From Quadrisphaera sp. RL12-1S (GTDB taxonomy: Bacteria > Actinomycetota > Actinomycetes > Actinomycetales > Quadrisphaeraceae): DNA of 64,000 bases. A model generated the notes under the pieces. The model was not told the origin of the DNA, ran no database searches, and saw only the letters and a program-made list of their open reading frames with translations. Both the position numbers and the translations under genes were made by a program. This document shows, piece after piece, positions 7,062 to 15,405 of the stretch. Location of the stretch: positions 62,001 to 126,000 of the forward strand of contig NZ_JACNME010000010.1 of NCBI RefSeq assembly GCF_014270065.1, written 5' to 3'. Within the stretch, counting starts at the first letter, position 1; each line of letters starts with the position of its first letter.

Positions 7062-8492
7062 TCAGGGCGCGGCGGACAGGGTGCGGACCACGGCGAGCAG
7101 CGACCCGTCGTCACCGACGTTCCCCGCGAAGACCACGTACGGGACGCCGGCGGCGGGCCCCTCCACGGGCTCCCACAGCGAGACGATGCCCGGCAGCAGC
7201 GGCCCGCGGACCACGGCGCGGCGGATGCCGAGCCCGTACCGGGCGACGTCGCTGGAGGTGATGCCGCCCTTGGCCACCACGAAGCGCGGCGCGGTCCGCG
7301 CGACCACACCCCGCACCACCTCGACCACGGCGCGCGAGACCGCGACGGCGATGTCGAGGCTGGCGGCCGCGTCGGCGCCGGTGGTGAGGACCCGCGAGGT
7401 GCTGAACACGGCGTCGCCCTCGCGCAGCGCCGCCACCAGCCGCTCCACCACCGCGCCGAGGTGGGCGTCGCGGCGGCCGTCGTCGAGCACGGCGGCCACG
7501 TCCACCTCGACGGTGTCGGCGAGCGGGTGGCCCTCGCGCAGCCGCTGCAGCTGGCGGGTGGTCAGCCCCACGTGGGACCCGACGACGACGAGCCCGCCGC
7601 GGGCGTCCCCGAGCGGGACCTCCGCGCGGCTCAGGGGCTCGCGGGGCTCCATGCCCACGCGGGCCCGCACGAACGGCGGTCCCACGCGGTGGAGGAACCG
7701 GCGTCCCTCCCCCGCGAGGAGCTCCTCGGCGAGGGCCAGGACGCGCAGGTCGTCCTCGCAGGCGGCGTCGACCACCACGACGCGCCCGTCCCGGGCCTCG
7801 CGCAGGACGGCCGCGGCGGCCTCGGGGCCCCGGCGCAGGTCGGCGAGGGTGAGCGCGAGCACGTCGGCGGCCACGACGGGCGTGGCGCTCCCGACGGCAG
7901 CGCTCTTCTCCGCCACCCAGTCGCGCAGGTCCGAGGAGCGGTACCCGAAGGTGGCGTCACGGGCGAACTCCGTCTCGCCCACCGGGGTGCAGGTGCCGCC
8001 GGTGCACCAGTAGTGGACGGCGTCGACGGTGATGCGGCCGGCGTCGGGGAACGCGGGGACGACGAGCACCGCGTCGGGCACGGGCTCCCCGAGCTCGCGC
8101 AGGGTCGCGGTGATGACGTCGGTCTCGAGGGGGAAGTGGCCGCGCAGCGTGCTGTCGCTGCGGGAGACGAAGCCGACGTCCACCCCGAGCGCGCGGGCGG
8201 CGGCCACCCCGGCGGTGACGACCTCGCGGTCGGTGCGGGCGGCGTCGTCGGGGCCGAGGGCCCGGGTGTTGGTGAGGACGTACACGCAGGGCGCGCCCTG
8301 CCGCAGGCCCCAGGCGAGGTCGTCCTCGGTCCAGCGGGTGAGCACGGGGACCCCGTGGACGGACTGGGTGCCCGTGGGGTCGTCGTCGAGGACCACGAGC
8401 ACGCGACCCGAGGCCGCGACCCGCTCGGCGACGTCAGCGGCCGCGACCGGGTGGACCGGGTGCTCAGCGGTGAGCTCGTCGGCGGTGACCAT
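7062..8492 (-). CDS. Four-carbon acid sugar kinase (DUF1537 / DtnK-OtnK family)
   Basis: This 476-residue protein is the full family length. The N-terminal domain carries VVLDDDPTGTQSVHG, YVLTNTRAL and SRSDSTLRGHFPLE, which form the acid-sugar binding site. The C-terminal domain has VSRAVVEVVRGV and VAKGGITSSDVA, which binds ATP. These kinases phosphorylate 2-keto-tetronates made by the dehydrogenase encoded next. An aldolase (OtnC type) and isomerase (OtnI type) normally finish the pathway, but neither is in the window. It is the first gene of the operon, preceded by a GATGTCAGACATC dyad. Confidence 0.88.
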   Translation of the reverse strand: MVTADELTAEHPVHPVAAADVAERVAASGRVLVVLDDDPTGTQSVHGVPVLTRWTEDDLAWGLRQGAPCVYVLTNTRALGPDDAARTDREVVTAGVAAARALGVDVGFVSRSDSTLRGHFPLETDVITATLRELGEPVPDAVLVVPAFPDAGRITVDAVHYWCTGGTCTPVGETEFARDATFGYRSSDLRDWVAEKSAAVGSATPVVAADVLALTLADLRRGPEAAAAVLREARDGRVVVVDAACEDDLRVLALAEELLAGEGRRFLHRVGPPFVRARVGMEPREPLSRAEVPLGDARGGLVVVGSHVGLTTRQLQRLREGHPLADTVEVDVAAVLDDGRRDAHLGAVVERLVAALREGDAVFSTSRVLTTGADAAASLDIAVAVSRAVVEVVRGVVARTAPRFVVAKGGITSSDVARYGLGIRRAVVRGPLLPGIVSLWEPVEGPAAGVPYVVFAGNVGDDGSLLAVVRTLSAAP

Positions 8493-8516
8493 CCTGGAGC
8501 GACCCCCTCGTCATCA

Positions 8517-8529
8517 GATGTCAGACATC
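8517..8529. promoter_or_regulatory. Inverted repeat upstream of the acid sugar operon, candidate FCD-regulator operator
   Basis: GATGT-CAG-ACATC is a perfect 5+3+5 dyad 24 bp upstream of the kinase start. GntR/FCD proteins bind short dyads in this position. The assignment is by location only. Confidence 0.45.
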
Positions 8530-8584
8530 CAACGCCAGGACTCGCCGTCGCGCAACCCCCGAGGCCCCACCCCCGTGGCGGGCG

Positions 8585-9760
8585 TCAGGGGTGGACGGAC
8601 TCCACGTGCAGGTCGGCGTCCAGCAGCACGGCCCCGCCGGTGGCCCCGGGCTCGAGGTGGCCGCGGTCGGCGCGCCCCAGCAGCGCCGCCGGCGTGGACG
8701 TGACCGCGGCCAGCGCGTCCTCGAACGGCAGGCCGGCGTCCACCGCGCACCGCAGCGCCGCGTCGAGGGTGAGCGTGCTGCCGGCGATCGCTCCCGCCCC
8801 AGCAGCGCCGGTCCCGTCGTCGTCGGTGACCAGCCGGGCCACCCCGTCCACCACGGACACGGCCAGCCCGCCCAGCTCGTAGCGCCCGTCGGCGCAGCCG
8901 GCGGCAGCCATGGCGTCGGTGACCAGCACCCAGCGCCCGCGTCCGGCGGACCGCGCGGCGTGGGCCAGCACGAGCGGGTGCAGGTGCACGCCGTCGGCGA
9001 TGAGCTCCACCACCACGCGCTGGTCCTCCAGCAGCGCGACCACGGGGCCGGGGTCGCGGTGGTGCACCGCAGGCATGGCGTTGAACAGGTGGGTGGCCAC
9101 GCGCGCACCCTCGTCGACGGCGGCCCGCGCCCCCGCCGCGTCCGCGTCGGTGTGACCGACCGCCACCAGCACCCCGGCTGCGCTCAGCCGCCGCACGGCG
9201 TCCAGCCCTCCCGGCAGCTCGGGGGCCACCGTGGCCATGACCACCGCGCCGGTCGCGACCAGCGCCTCGACGTCGTCGTCGACCGGAGCCCGCAGCAGCG
9301 CCGGCGCGTGCGCACCGGCGCGGGCCGGGCTCAGCCACGGCCCCTCGAGGTGCACGCCGGCCAGCTCCCCGCTGCGCACGAGGGGTCCCAGCGCTGTCGC
9401 CACCGCCACCAGCTCGGCCACCGGCCGGGTGACCAGCGACGCCACGAGCGTGGTGGTGCCGTGCTCGCGGTGGGTGCGCGCGACGGTCCGCGCGGCCGCC
9501 GCCTCGCGCTCGGGGTCGCCGTGCCCGTCGCCGAAGGCCGCCCCTCCCCCGCCGTGGCAGTGCACGTCCACGAACCCGGGCACCACCCGGTGACCGCGCT
9601 CCTCGTGCTCGGCGGGCGGCGCCGGCTGGAACCCGGCTCCCACGGCCGTGACCCGGCCGCCCGCCAGGTGGACCCAGCCGTCGGTGATGACGCGCCGCCC
9701 GGTGTGGACCTCGCCGCGCAGCAGCACGGACGCCGCAGCCGCCGTCGTCGCCGTCGTCAT
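8585..9760 (-). CDS. nagA: N-acetylglucosamine-6-phosphate deacetylase
   Basis: This 391-residue amidohydrolase removes acetate from GlcNAc-6-phosphate in amino sugar catabolism and cell-wall recycling. It shows the metal motif DVHCHGG, the HLEGPWLS glutamate segment, GHTDADA, ATHLFNAM and the catalytic aspartate in VTDAMAAAG, in the family order. The start is ATG 9760, 17 bp after the stop of the SIS-domain gene, so the two are one transcript. A dre-like site in the promoter region points to control by the divergent GntR/UTRA protein. Confidence 0.94.
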   Translation of the reverse strand: MTTATTAAAASVLLRGEVHTGRRVITDGWVHLAGGRVTAVGAGFQPAPPAEHEERGHRVVPGFVDVHCHGGGGAAFGDGHGDPEREAAAARTVARTHREHGTTTLVASLVTRPVAELVAVATALGPLVRSGELAGVHLEGPWLSPARAGAHAPALLRAPVDDDVEALVATGAVVMATVAPELPGGLDAVRRLSAAGVLVAVGHTDADAAGARAAVDEGARVATHLFNAMPAVHHRDPGPVVALLEDQRVVVELIADGVHLHPLVLAHAARSAGRGRWVLVTDAMAAAGCADGRYELGGLAVSVVDGVARLVTDDDGTGAAGAGAIAGSTLTLDAALRCAVDAGLPFEDALAAVTSTPAALLGRADRGHLEPGATGGAVLLDADLHVESVHP

Positions 9761-9777
9761 CGGTCGCCCCGGGAGGG

Positions 9778-10842
9778 TCAGCGGGTCTCGGTGACCTTGC
9801 GCAGGCCGCGCGGGGAGTCGGGGTCCAGGCCGCGGGCGAGCGCCATGTGCGCGGCCAAGCGCTGCAGGGGCACGATCTGCACCACCGGCGCGAGGTCCTC
9901 GGGCATGCCCGACGGCAGGGCGAGCCGCACGGTCGCGTGCGGCGCGAGACCGCTCGGCGCGACGGCGCACACGTCGGCGCCGCGCTCGTGCAGGGCGTCG
10001 AGCACCGGGCTCAGCGCCTCGCCCCCCGGTCCCTCGGGGACGACGACGACGACGGGGCGGTCGGCGTCGACCATGGCCAGGGGCCCGTGCATGAGGTCGG
10101 CGGCGGAGAACGCCATCGCCGACAGGTAGGAGGTCTCCATGAGCTTCAGCGCCGCCTCGCGGGCGGTGGGGTAGCTGAAGCCGCGGCCGGTGAGGACGAG
10201 CCGGTCCACGAAGCGGTAGCGCGCGGCCACGGCGTCGACGTCGCTCGAGTCCACCGCCTGCGACAGCAGGGCCGGCAGCGCCGCCGCCGGCTCCAGCGAC
10301 GCGCCCCGCCAGGCCTGCACGAGCAGCCAGAGGGTGAGCAGCTGCGCGGTGTAGCTCTTGGTGGCGGCGACGGCCAGCTCCGGGCCAGCGAGCACGTCGA
10401 GGTGGAGCTCGGCGGCCTGGGCCAGCGGGGAGGCGGCGTTGTTGGTGACCGCCAGCGTCATTGCACCGGCGCGGCGGGCGGCGGCGGTCGACTCCACGAG
10501 GTCGGGCGAGCCGCCGGACTGGCTGACGGAGATCCACAGCACGCCGCGCAGGTCCGGCTGGGCGCCGTAGACGGTGAGCGTGGAGGTGGAGGTCAGCCCC
10601 GCGGGCAGGCCGAGCTGCACCTCCACGAGGTACTTGGCGTACAGCGCGGCGTGGTCGCTGGTGCCGCGGGCGGTGAGCAGCACCATCCGGGGGGCGGCCT
10701 CGCGCACGGCCCGGGCGACCCGCTGCAGCTCCCCACCGGCAGCGCTCGCACCGGTCACCAGGCGCTCCGCGACGGCGGGCTGCTCGGCGATCTCGGCGAG
10801 GACCAGGCGTCCGCGCTCGCTCGTCGGGGGGTGCTGCGTCAC
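9778..10842 (-). CDS. SIS-domain sugar isomerase/deaminase (GlmS C-terminal-like, AgaS/NagB type)
   Basis: This 354-residue protein has two sugar isomerase (SIS) domains. The first has TARGTSDHAALYAKYLVE and SVSQSGGSPDLVE; the second has LTGRGFSYPTAREAALKLME. ATKSYTAQLL lies between them. There is no glutaminase domain, so it is not full GlmS. Proteins of this form next to nagA commonly act as amino sugar-phosphate deaminase or isomerase, converting the NagA product to fructose-6-phosphate. That role is inferred. The start is GTG 10842, with GGAGG about 7 nt upstream. It is the first gene of the operon with nagA. Confidence 0.85.
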   Translation of the reverse strand: MTQHPPTSERGRLVLAEIAEQPAVAERLVTGASAAGGELQRVARAVREAAPRMVLLTARGTSDHAALYAKYLVEVQLGLPAGLTSTSTLTVYGAQPDLRGVLWISVSQSGGSPDLVESTAAARRAGAMTLAVTNNAASPLAQAAELHLDVLAGPELAVAATKSYTAQLLTLWLLVQAWRGASLEPAAALPALLSQAVDSSDVDAVAARYRFVDRLVLTGRGFSYPTAREAALKLMETSYLSAMAFSAADLMHGPLAMVDADRPVVVVVPEGPGGEALSPVLDALHERGADVCAVAPSGLAPHATVRLALPSGMPEDLAPVVQIVPLQRLAAHMALARGLDPDSPRGLRKVTETR

Positions 10843-10898
10843 AGGGGGCCTCCGGGGTGCGCTTGACGCGGGGCGTCGCTCCCGCCATCGTCGGGTCA

Positions 10899-10914
10899 AC
10901 TGGACCGTACCAGT
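10899..10914. promoter_or_regulatory. dre-like operator (DasR/NagR type)
   Basis: ACTGGACCGTACCAGT matches the DasR consensus ACTGGTCTAGACCAGT at 12 of 16 positions with both outer half-sites intact. A further half-site AGACCAGT follows at 10917. It lies in the 100-bp gap between the SIS gene and the divergent GntR/UTRA gene, so it could control both. Confidence 0.75.
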
Positions 10915-10942
10915 GCAGACCAGTGGCGTGGAGGGGCAGAGC

Positions 10943-11689
10943 ATGGCTGACCGCGTGGTCGAGGGGCCCGTGCCCAAGCGCGAGCAGCTCATCGCCATCC
11001 TGCGCCGCACCGCCGTGGAGGACCTGGCGCCCGACCAGCCCGTCCCCTCCGAGCGCGAGCTGGTGGACCGCCACGGCGTGAGCCGGCAGACCGTGCGTGA
11101 GGCGATCGGCCAGCTCGTCCACGAGGGCGTGCTCCACCGGGTGCACGGCAAGGGCACCTTCGTGGCGGCGCGCCAGGTGCAGACGCACCTGCACCTGGCG
11201 TCCTTCACGCAGGACATGCGCCGTCGCGGCCTGGCGCCGTCCACCCGGGTGCTGCACGCGGAGGCCGCCGACCCGCCGGCCGGGGTGGCCACCGCGCTGC
11301 GCCTCGCGACCTCCCGCAGCGAGGCCGCCGCGAGCGTCTGGCGCGTGGAGCGGCTGCGGCTGGCCGACGGCGTGCCCATGGCGCTGGAGGAGAGCTGGTT
11401 CCCCGTGCGCCTGGTGCCCGGCCTGCTCGACCACGACCTCGCCGGCTCGCTCTACACCCTCCTGGGCCGGGAGTACGGCCTGGTGCCGTCCACCGGAGAC
11501 CAGGTGCTCACCGCCGAGGCCGCCACGCGCGCGCAGGCGGAGCTGCTCCGCACCGCCCCGGGGGCGCCGCTGCTCGTCTTCACCAGGACGACGAGCGCCG
11601 GCGACGTGGTCGTGGAGCACACCACCTCGCGCTACCGGGCCGACAGGTACAGCGTCCGGACGACCCTGGACCGCGCGACCGAGCGCTGA
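10943..11689 (+). CDS. GntR/UTRA (HutC-type) regulator, DasR/NagR-like
   Basis: This 248-residue protein has an N-terminal winged helix (about 12-75, with VPSERELVDRHGVSRQTVRE and HRVHGKGTFVA). A UTRA domain follows with RLRLADGVPMALEESWFP and a C-terminal VVVEHTTSRYRADRYSV, which are typical of DasR/NagR/YvoA. These sense glucosamine or N-acetylglucosamine phosphates. The divergent nagA operon and the dre-like site support this. The start is ATG 10943, preceded by GAGGGG; an in-frame GTG 15 bp upstream is possible. It is convergent with the following acetyltransferase, 10 bp away. Confidence 0.9.
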   Translation: MADRVVEGPVPKREQLIAILRRTAVEDLAPDQPVPSERELVDRHGVSRQTVREAIGQLVHEGVLHRVHGKGTFVAARQVQTHLHLASFTQDMRRRGLAPSTRVLHAEAADPPAGVATALRLATSRSEAAASVWRVERLRLADGVPMALEESWFPVRLVPGLLDHDLAGSLYTLLGREYGLVPSTGDQVLTAEAATRAQAELLRTAPGAPLLVFTRTTSAGDVVVEHTTSRYRADRYSVRTTLDRATER

Positions 11690-11699
11690 CCAGCGGCGC

Positions 11700-12245
11700 T
11701 CACGCCGTCGGGGAGGTCGGCCGCGTCCACCGGCGCAGGACCACCGGCCGGCCGTGCTGCTCCCCCGCCACCTCCTCGCCGCGGATGAAGCCGGCGCGCT
11801 GCGCCACCCGCTCGCTGGCGACGTTCCCGTCGATGGTCATGAGCGCGACCGACGGGTGCCCCAGCTCCCCGGCGCAGCCCACCAGGGCGAGCACCGACGC
11901 GGTCGCTGCTCCCCGCCCGCGCCCGCGGGGAAGCAGCGCGTAGAAGACCTCCGGTTCCGGCTCGCGGAGCGCTCCCAGGCCGCACCAGCCGAGCACCGCA
12001 CCGTCAGCGTCGCGGACCACGTAGCGCTGGACGGACCCTCCGGCGGTCCGCGCCAGCTGGCGGTGGAGCCGCGCGCGCGCCGCCGCCTCGTCGAGACCGG
12101 CGGGGACGTAGGTCCACGCCACCACGTCCGGCACGGCGGACAGCGCCAGCTCGACGGACCAGTCGTCCTCGGTCAGCGCCGCCAGGAGGAACGGGGCCGC
12201 TGCCAGCTGAGCAGGAGGACGACGACGAGGGGCAGCACCGGCCAT
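11700..12245 (-). CDS. GNAT-family N-acetyltransferase (RimJ/RimL-like)
   Basis: The protein is 181 residues from ATG 12245; an upstream start at 12287 would add 14. The fold is seen in DADGAVLGWCGLGAL (beta 2-3), FYALLPRGRGRGAATASVLAL (acetyl-CoA pyrophosphate loop RGRGRGAA) and NVASERVAQRAGFIRGEE. This arrangement suits the RimJ/L branch, which acetylates amino termini or small amines. The substrate is unknown. It stands alone and is convergent with the GntR/UTRA gene. Confidence 0.75.
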   Translation of the reverse strand: MAGAAPRRRPPAQLAAAPFLLAALTEDDWSVELALSAVPDVVAWTYVPAGLDEAAARARLHRQLARTAGGSVQRYVVRDADGAVLGWCGLGALREPEPEVFYALLPRGRGRGAATASVLALVGCAGELGHPSVALMTIDGNVASERVAQRAGFIRGEEVAGEQHGRPVVLRRWTRPTSPTA

Positions 12246-12753
12246 CCCCGCACTGTGCCGACCCGGCCCACCCGCGAGGAAGACCACCGCCGCGAGGCAC
12301 AGCCCGTTCCCAGCGGTCTCGCCGTCGTCGTCGAGGACCGGGCCGCCGGTGTTGGGGACCGGTGACGGACTGGTCGTGGGCGCGAAGGTCCGATCGACTG
12401 TCGCACCGCGCGCTGCGACTCCGTTTCCTCCCGCGCACGTGACTTCCCGAGCGCCAGGGGCAGCCGGACCGCGCCCACGGCCCTCAGACCGCGCTGGCGT
12501 CGCCGCGTGCTGGTGGTCCCGTCACCCGTGGCCGCTCCCGGTGGTCGTGGTGCCCTCGACGGAGAAGACGCTCGAGGCGCCGATGCCGTGGCACCCGCCG
12601 CTGCCCGAGCGGCCCTGTCTGCGGTCCCCACGGCGGTCAGCGGTGGCGGAGAGCGCCTCGGCTCGGCGCGGGAGGTGGCGTCGGCCAGGGGCGCGCTGCG
12701 CCTCGGCTGCGGCGCCGCTCGCGCTGCGCGACCGCTGGTCCCACGCTCGTCGG
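12246..12753. other. 508-bp gap with no recognised gene
   Basis: Both strands have only short or low-complexity arginine/proline-rich reading frames here. No repeat family, RNA fold or mobile element fragment was recognised. Part of the left end could be an N-terminal extension of the acetyltransferase if a start upstream of 12287 is used. Confidence 0.5.
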
Positions 12754-13086
12754 ATGGACGACGACGAGCGGGTGGCGACCACCGCGTTCCTCCCCGGCGG
12801 TCACGTCGGCACCTGCCCGTCGTGCGGGGGCACGGCCGTGCAGGCCGCTCGCTACCCGCGAGCCCTCTGCGCGGTCTGCACGCGGTCCGCCACGTGCGAG
12901 GCCCACGGGCTGCCGGCCGCGCTCGGCGGGGACAGCGGCTCGCCGCTCGGCGGCTGGGTGCCGGGTCACCTCGCGCCCGGAGGCTGGGACCCGTGCACCG
13001 GGGACGGCGCCGTGGTGGTGCGGGGCCAGCGCTGCCTGCTGGTCGAGGCGCGGTTCGGGGGCGCGGTGGTGCAGCCCGCGGAGTGA
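12754..13086 (+). CDS. Small zinc-ribbon-like hypothetical protein
   Basis: This 110-residue protein has a CPSCGG motif and a second CAVC pair (about residues 23-26 and 42-45), which together form a probable four-cysteine zinc site. Further cysteines occur in SATCEAH and DPCTGDG. The C-terminus ends RCLLVEARFGGAVVQ. Similar short CPSCGG proteins are found as orphan genes in other actinobacteria, with no known function. ATG 12754 lacks a strong ribosome binding site. It converges on the HNH gene, with a hairpin between them. Confidence 0.6.
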   Translation: MDDDERVATTAFLPGGHVGTCPSCGGTAVQAARYPRALCAVCTRSATCEAHGLPAALGGDSGSPLGGWVPGHLAPGGWDPCTGDGAVVVRGQRCLLVEARFGGAVVQPAE

Positions 13087-13101
13087 GGCGGGCAGCGCAC
13101 A

Positions 13102-13135
13102 GCTGAGCGCGGCCGGGCACGCAGGCGCGCTCAGC
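13102..13135. terminator. Hairpin between convergent genes
   Basis: The arms GCTGAGCGCG (13102-13111) and CGCGCTCAGC (13126-13135) pair perfectly over 10 bp around a 14-nt loop. The hairpin sits between the zinc-ribbon gene and the HNH gene, so it is a likely bidirectional terminator. No T-run is evident. Confidence 0.6.
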
Positions 13136-13144
13136 CCCGCGGGG

Positions 13145-15205
13145 TCAGCAGTCGCAGGTGCTGCGGGCTGAGGGGATGTCCGGGGGTGGCCCCGCATCGT
13201 GCTCACCCGGCTCGCCCGACTCATCCGGCTGGGGTGCCCCAGCTCCAGGTCGGGGTCCTGGTCCGGGTTCAGGTGGCGGTCCAGGTGGTGGTCCCTGATG
13301 GCCGAAGGCGCCGGGGTCGGTGAGCAGCAGCAGCTGCTCGGTGCGCCGCGCGGTGGTGTGCTCCAACACCCGACGGGGGTTGAGCAGCCACCGCTGCAAC
13401 GGGTCGACACTGACCGGCGGACGCACCTGCGGGGCACCGCCCACCATCCGCACCTGCCACACACCGAGGGTCACCAGCACGTGGTGACGCCCGCACAACA
13501 ACACCCCCTGGTCCACATCAGTAGGACCCCCGTGCCCCCAGGCGTGGGTGTGGTGGGCCTCCCACCACCCCGGCGGGGAGGTGCACCCCGGGATCACACA
13601 CCCGCCATCACGAGCCAGCATCGCCCGGCGCTGGGCCGGGGAGAACAACCGCACGCTGCGTCCCAGCGCCAGCACCGCAGCACTGCCGCCCTGACAGGAC
13701 AGGGTCACCGTGTGCAGCAGCGCCGTGCACGCCAGGTGCTGCAGCGCGGTGGTGCCCAGTCCCCGCCGGGTGGTCTCACAGCTGGCTTGCCCGGCCCCGG
13801 GCACACCGGTGAGCTGGTCGGTGGTGGCGGTGACGATGAGGCGCGCCGCCTCCCCACCGCGGGCCTGGTCCCCGGCCCGGGCCAAGCGGGCCAGCAGTCC
13901 CAGGGCGTCGGCGCGGCGCTGGGGCGCGGTGCGCTGATCACGCACCGCCACCCCCGCCCGGCCGCCGGCCGGTTGCCCGGCCGGCTGGGCATCGCCTCCG
14001 GTGGCGCCCTCACGGTCGCCGAACCCCGGCAGGGGCTGGCCGGCGGGCTGGCCGGCGGGCTGATCGGCCAGGGGGGCGTGCACGGTGGGGTCGGGCTTGG
14101 CGTAGTGGTCGATGGCGGCTTTGAGCTCAGCGCCGGTGAGCGCGTCCAGGCGGGCGCGCACGTCCACCACCCCATCGGCGTGCACGGTGAAGTGCAGGTA
14201 GCGCTTGTCCACGGCGTCGGGGTCGAAGCCCCGCTCGGGCCGGTCGGGGTCGATCGTGCGGGCCACCACCTCACACGCGATGACGGCCTGGGGGTGGCTC
14301 AGCCCGGGCAGGGCGCTGGCCAGCAGCGCATCGGCCAGCGCGCCGTGGGCGCGGCGCAGCCGCGCGGGCAGGGCGGCCAGGGTGCGCCGGGCCAGGGCGG
14401 CGATGTCGGTGGAGACCTGCCCGGCGGCGTGGGCTGCCCCGAGGCGTCCCAGTCCCTCCCCGGAGTGGGTGTGCGCTGGGCTCATCGCGGCTGCAGCGGC
14501 CACCTCCGCGTCCAGGTCCACCCCCAGCCCCACACCCTCATCCACACCCTCATCCACACCGCCATCGACACCCTCGTCCACAGCGTCAGCACTGCCGTCG
14601 CCGTCGTCGGTGGTGCTGGCCGCGCTGGCGTCGTGGCTGGTGGTGGCCGCGCTGAGGTCGGTGCCGACCGGGATCGGCAGCGGGGCCGGGGGTGTGGTCA
14701 GTGCCGTGGCCAGGCCTGCTTCGGTGCTGGCGCGGCGGGGGTCGGCACCGGTGTGGGTCAGCAGCAGGTCCACCACCGAGGTGGCTCCCAGGGTCTGCAG
14801 GTCTGCGGGGGTGAAGGAGGCGGTCAGGCGCAGCAGCGCCGCCTCCAGCACGTCGCGGGCGCGGGCGCCTTGGCGCAGTGCCTCCACCCGCTGGTGGGGG
14901 CTGAGGGAGGCGAGGTAGCAGGCGGCGGCTGCGGCCTGGTCAGCCCCAGCGCGGGTGGTGGTCAGGGCCTGCGCCAGCGGACCAGCCAGCGGCAGCGGCA
15001 CTTCACCGGCAGACGTGCCATCGTCGTCCTGGGGAGCGCAGGGGTCGGCGCCGAGGGCGCCGGGGGCCAGTGGCTCGGCGACCCAGTCGGTGCTGCTCCC
15101 CTCGGTGCTGCTCACCTCAGGGCTGCTCGCCTCGGGGCTGCTCACCTCCGGACTGCCACCGGTGGAGTCGCCCTCGTGGGGCGTCTCGGCGGCCGTCCAG
15201 GTCAT
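13145..15205 (-). CDS. DUF222 / 13E12-repeat HNH endonuclease domain protein
   Basis: This 686-residue protein has an N-terminal DUF222 region (helical, about 80-450, including ARLDALTGAELKAAIDHY) and a C-terminal HNH nuclease-like motif. The latter reads CVIPGCTSPPGWWEAHHTH through HGGPTDVDQGVLLCGRHH. The family is expanded in actinobacteria with unknown role. It carries low-complexity inserts: SSPEVSSPEASS near residue 25, DEGVDGGVDEGVDEGV near 215-230, and QPAGQPAGQP twice near 395-430. ATG 15205 is chosen because a TAGCGT -10 lies 7 nt upstream. The usual Asn of the HNH motif appears to be Gln (DVDQG), so catalysis is uncertain. Confidence 0.88.
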   Translation of the reverse strand: MTWTAAETPHEGDSTGGSPEVSSPEASSPEVSSTEGSSTDWVAEPLAPGALGADPCAPQDDDGTSAGEVPLPLAGPLAQALTTTRAGADQAAAAACYLASLSPHQRVEALRQGARARDVLEAALLRLTASFTPADLQTLGATSVVDLLLTHTGADPRRASTEAGLATALTTPPAPLPIPVGTDLSAATTSHDASAASTTDDGDGSADAVDEGVDGGVDEGVDEGVGLGVDLDAEVAAAAAMSPAHTHSGEGLGRLGAAHAAGQVSTDIAALARRTLAALPARLRRAHGALADALLASALPGLSHPQAVIACEVVARTIDPDRPERGFDPDAVDKRYLHFTVHADGVVDVRARLDALTGAELKAAIDHYAKPDPTVHAPLADQPAGQPAGQPLPGFGDREGATGGDAQPAGQPAGGRAGVAVRDQRTAPQRRADALGLLARLARAGDQARGGEAARLIVTATTDQLTGVPGAGQASCETTRRGLGTTALQHLACTALLHTVTLSCQGGSAAVLALGRSVRLFSPAQRRAMLARDGGCVIPGCTSPPGWWEAHHTHAWGHGGPTDVDQGVLLCGRHHVLVTLGVWQVRMVGGAPQVRPPVSVDPLQRWLLNPRRVLEHTTARRTEQLLLLTDPGAFGHQGPPPGPPPEPGPGPRPGAGAPQPDESGEPGEHDAGPPPDIPSARSTCDC

Positions 15206-15212
15206 GTGGATC

Positions 15213-15218
15213 ACGCTA
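15213..15218 (-). promoter_or_regulatory. -10 element TAGCGT of leaderless HNH gene
   Basis: TAGCGT on the minus strand lies 7 nt before ATG 15205. This fixes the start downstream of an earlier in-frame start at 15262. Confidence 0.5.
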
Positions 15219-15405
15219 GGGGTCGGCACCGACAGTCGAACGGGCGTGCATCGAGCCTGCACAGGGGCATGATTCGCGCAAGTCGAGGTTCACTCCCCTG
15301 CGCCCGTCTGACGCTCGGTAGTGAGTCGACCACCACCAAGGGGGCCATCCGCGCAGGCTCGTGGAGGTGGTCACGCCCTGCAGCCACCGAGCGTCTCGCC
15401 GGGCG

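Noticed and set aside
12330-12360. VPNTG-like motif upstream of the acetyltransferase
   Set aside because: It is in a frame with no protein features and is not followed by a clear anchor, so it is not a sorting signal.
13145-15205. HNH gene as a homing or mobile element
   Set aside because: No insertion boundaries, intron or target duplication is seen, and the family is an ordinary chromosomal one in actinobacteria.
15310-15396. GACGCTCGGT/ACCGAGCGTC spaced inverted repeat
   Set aside because: Arms of 10 bp are about 67 bp apart and the right arm lies near a promoterless gene end; not convincing as an element.
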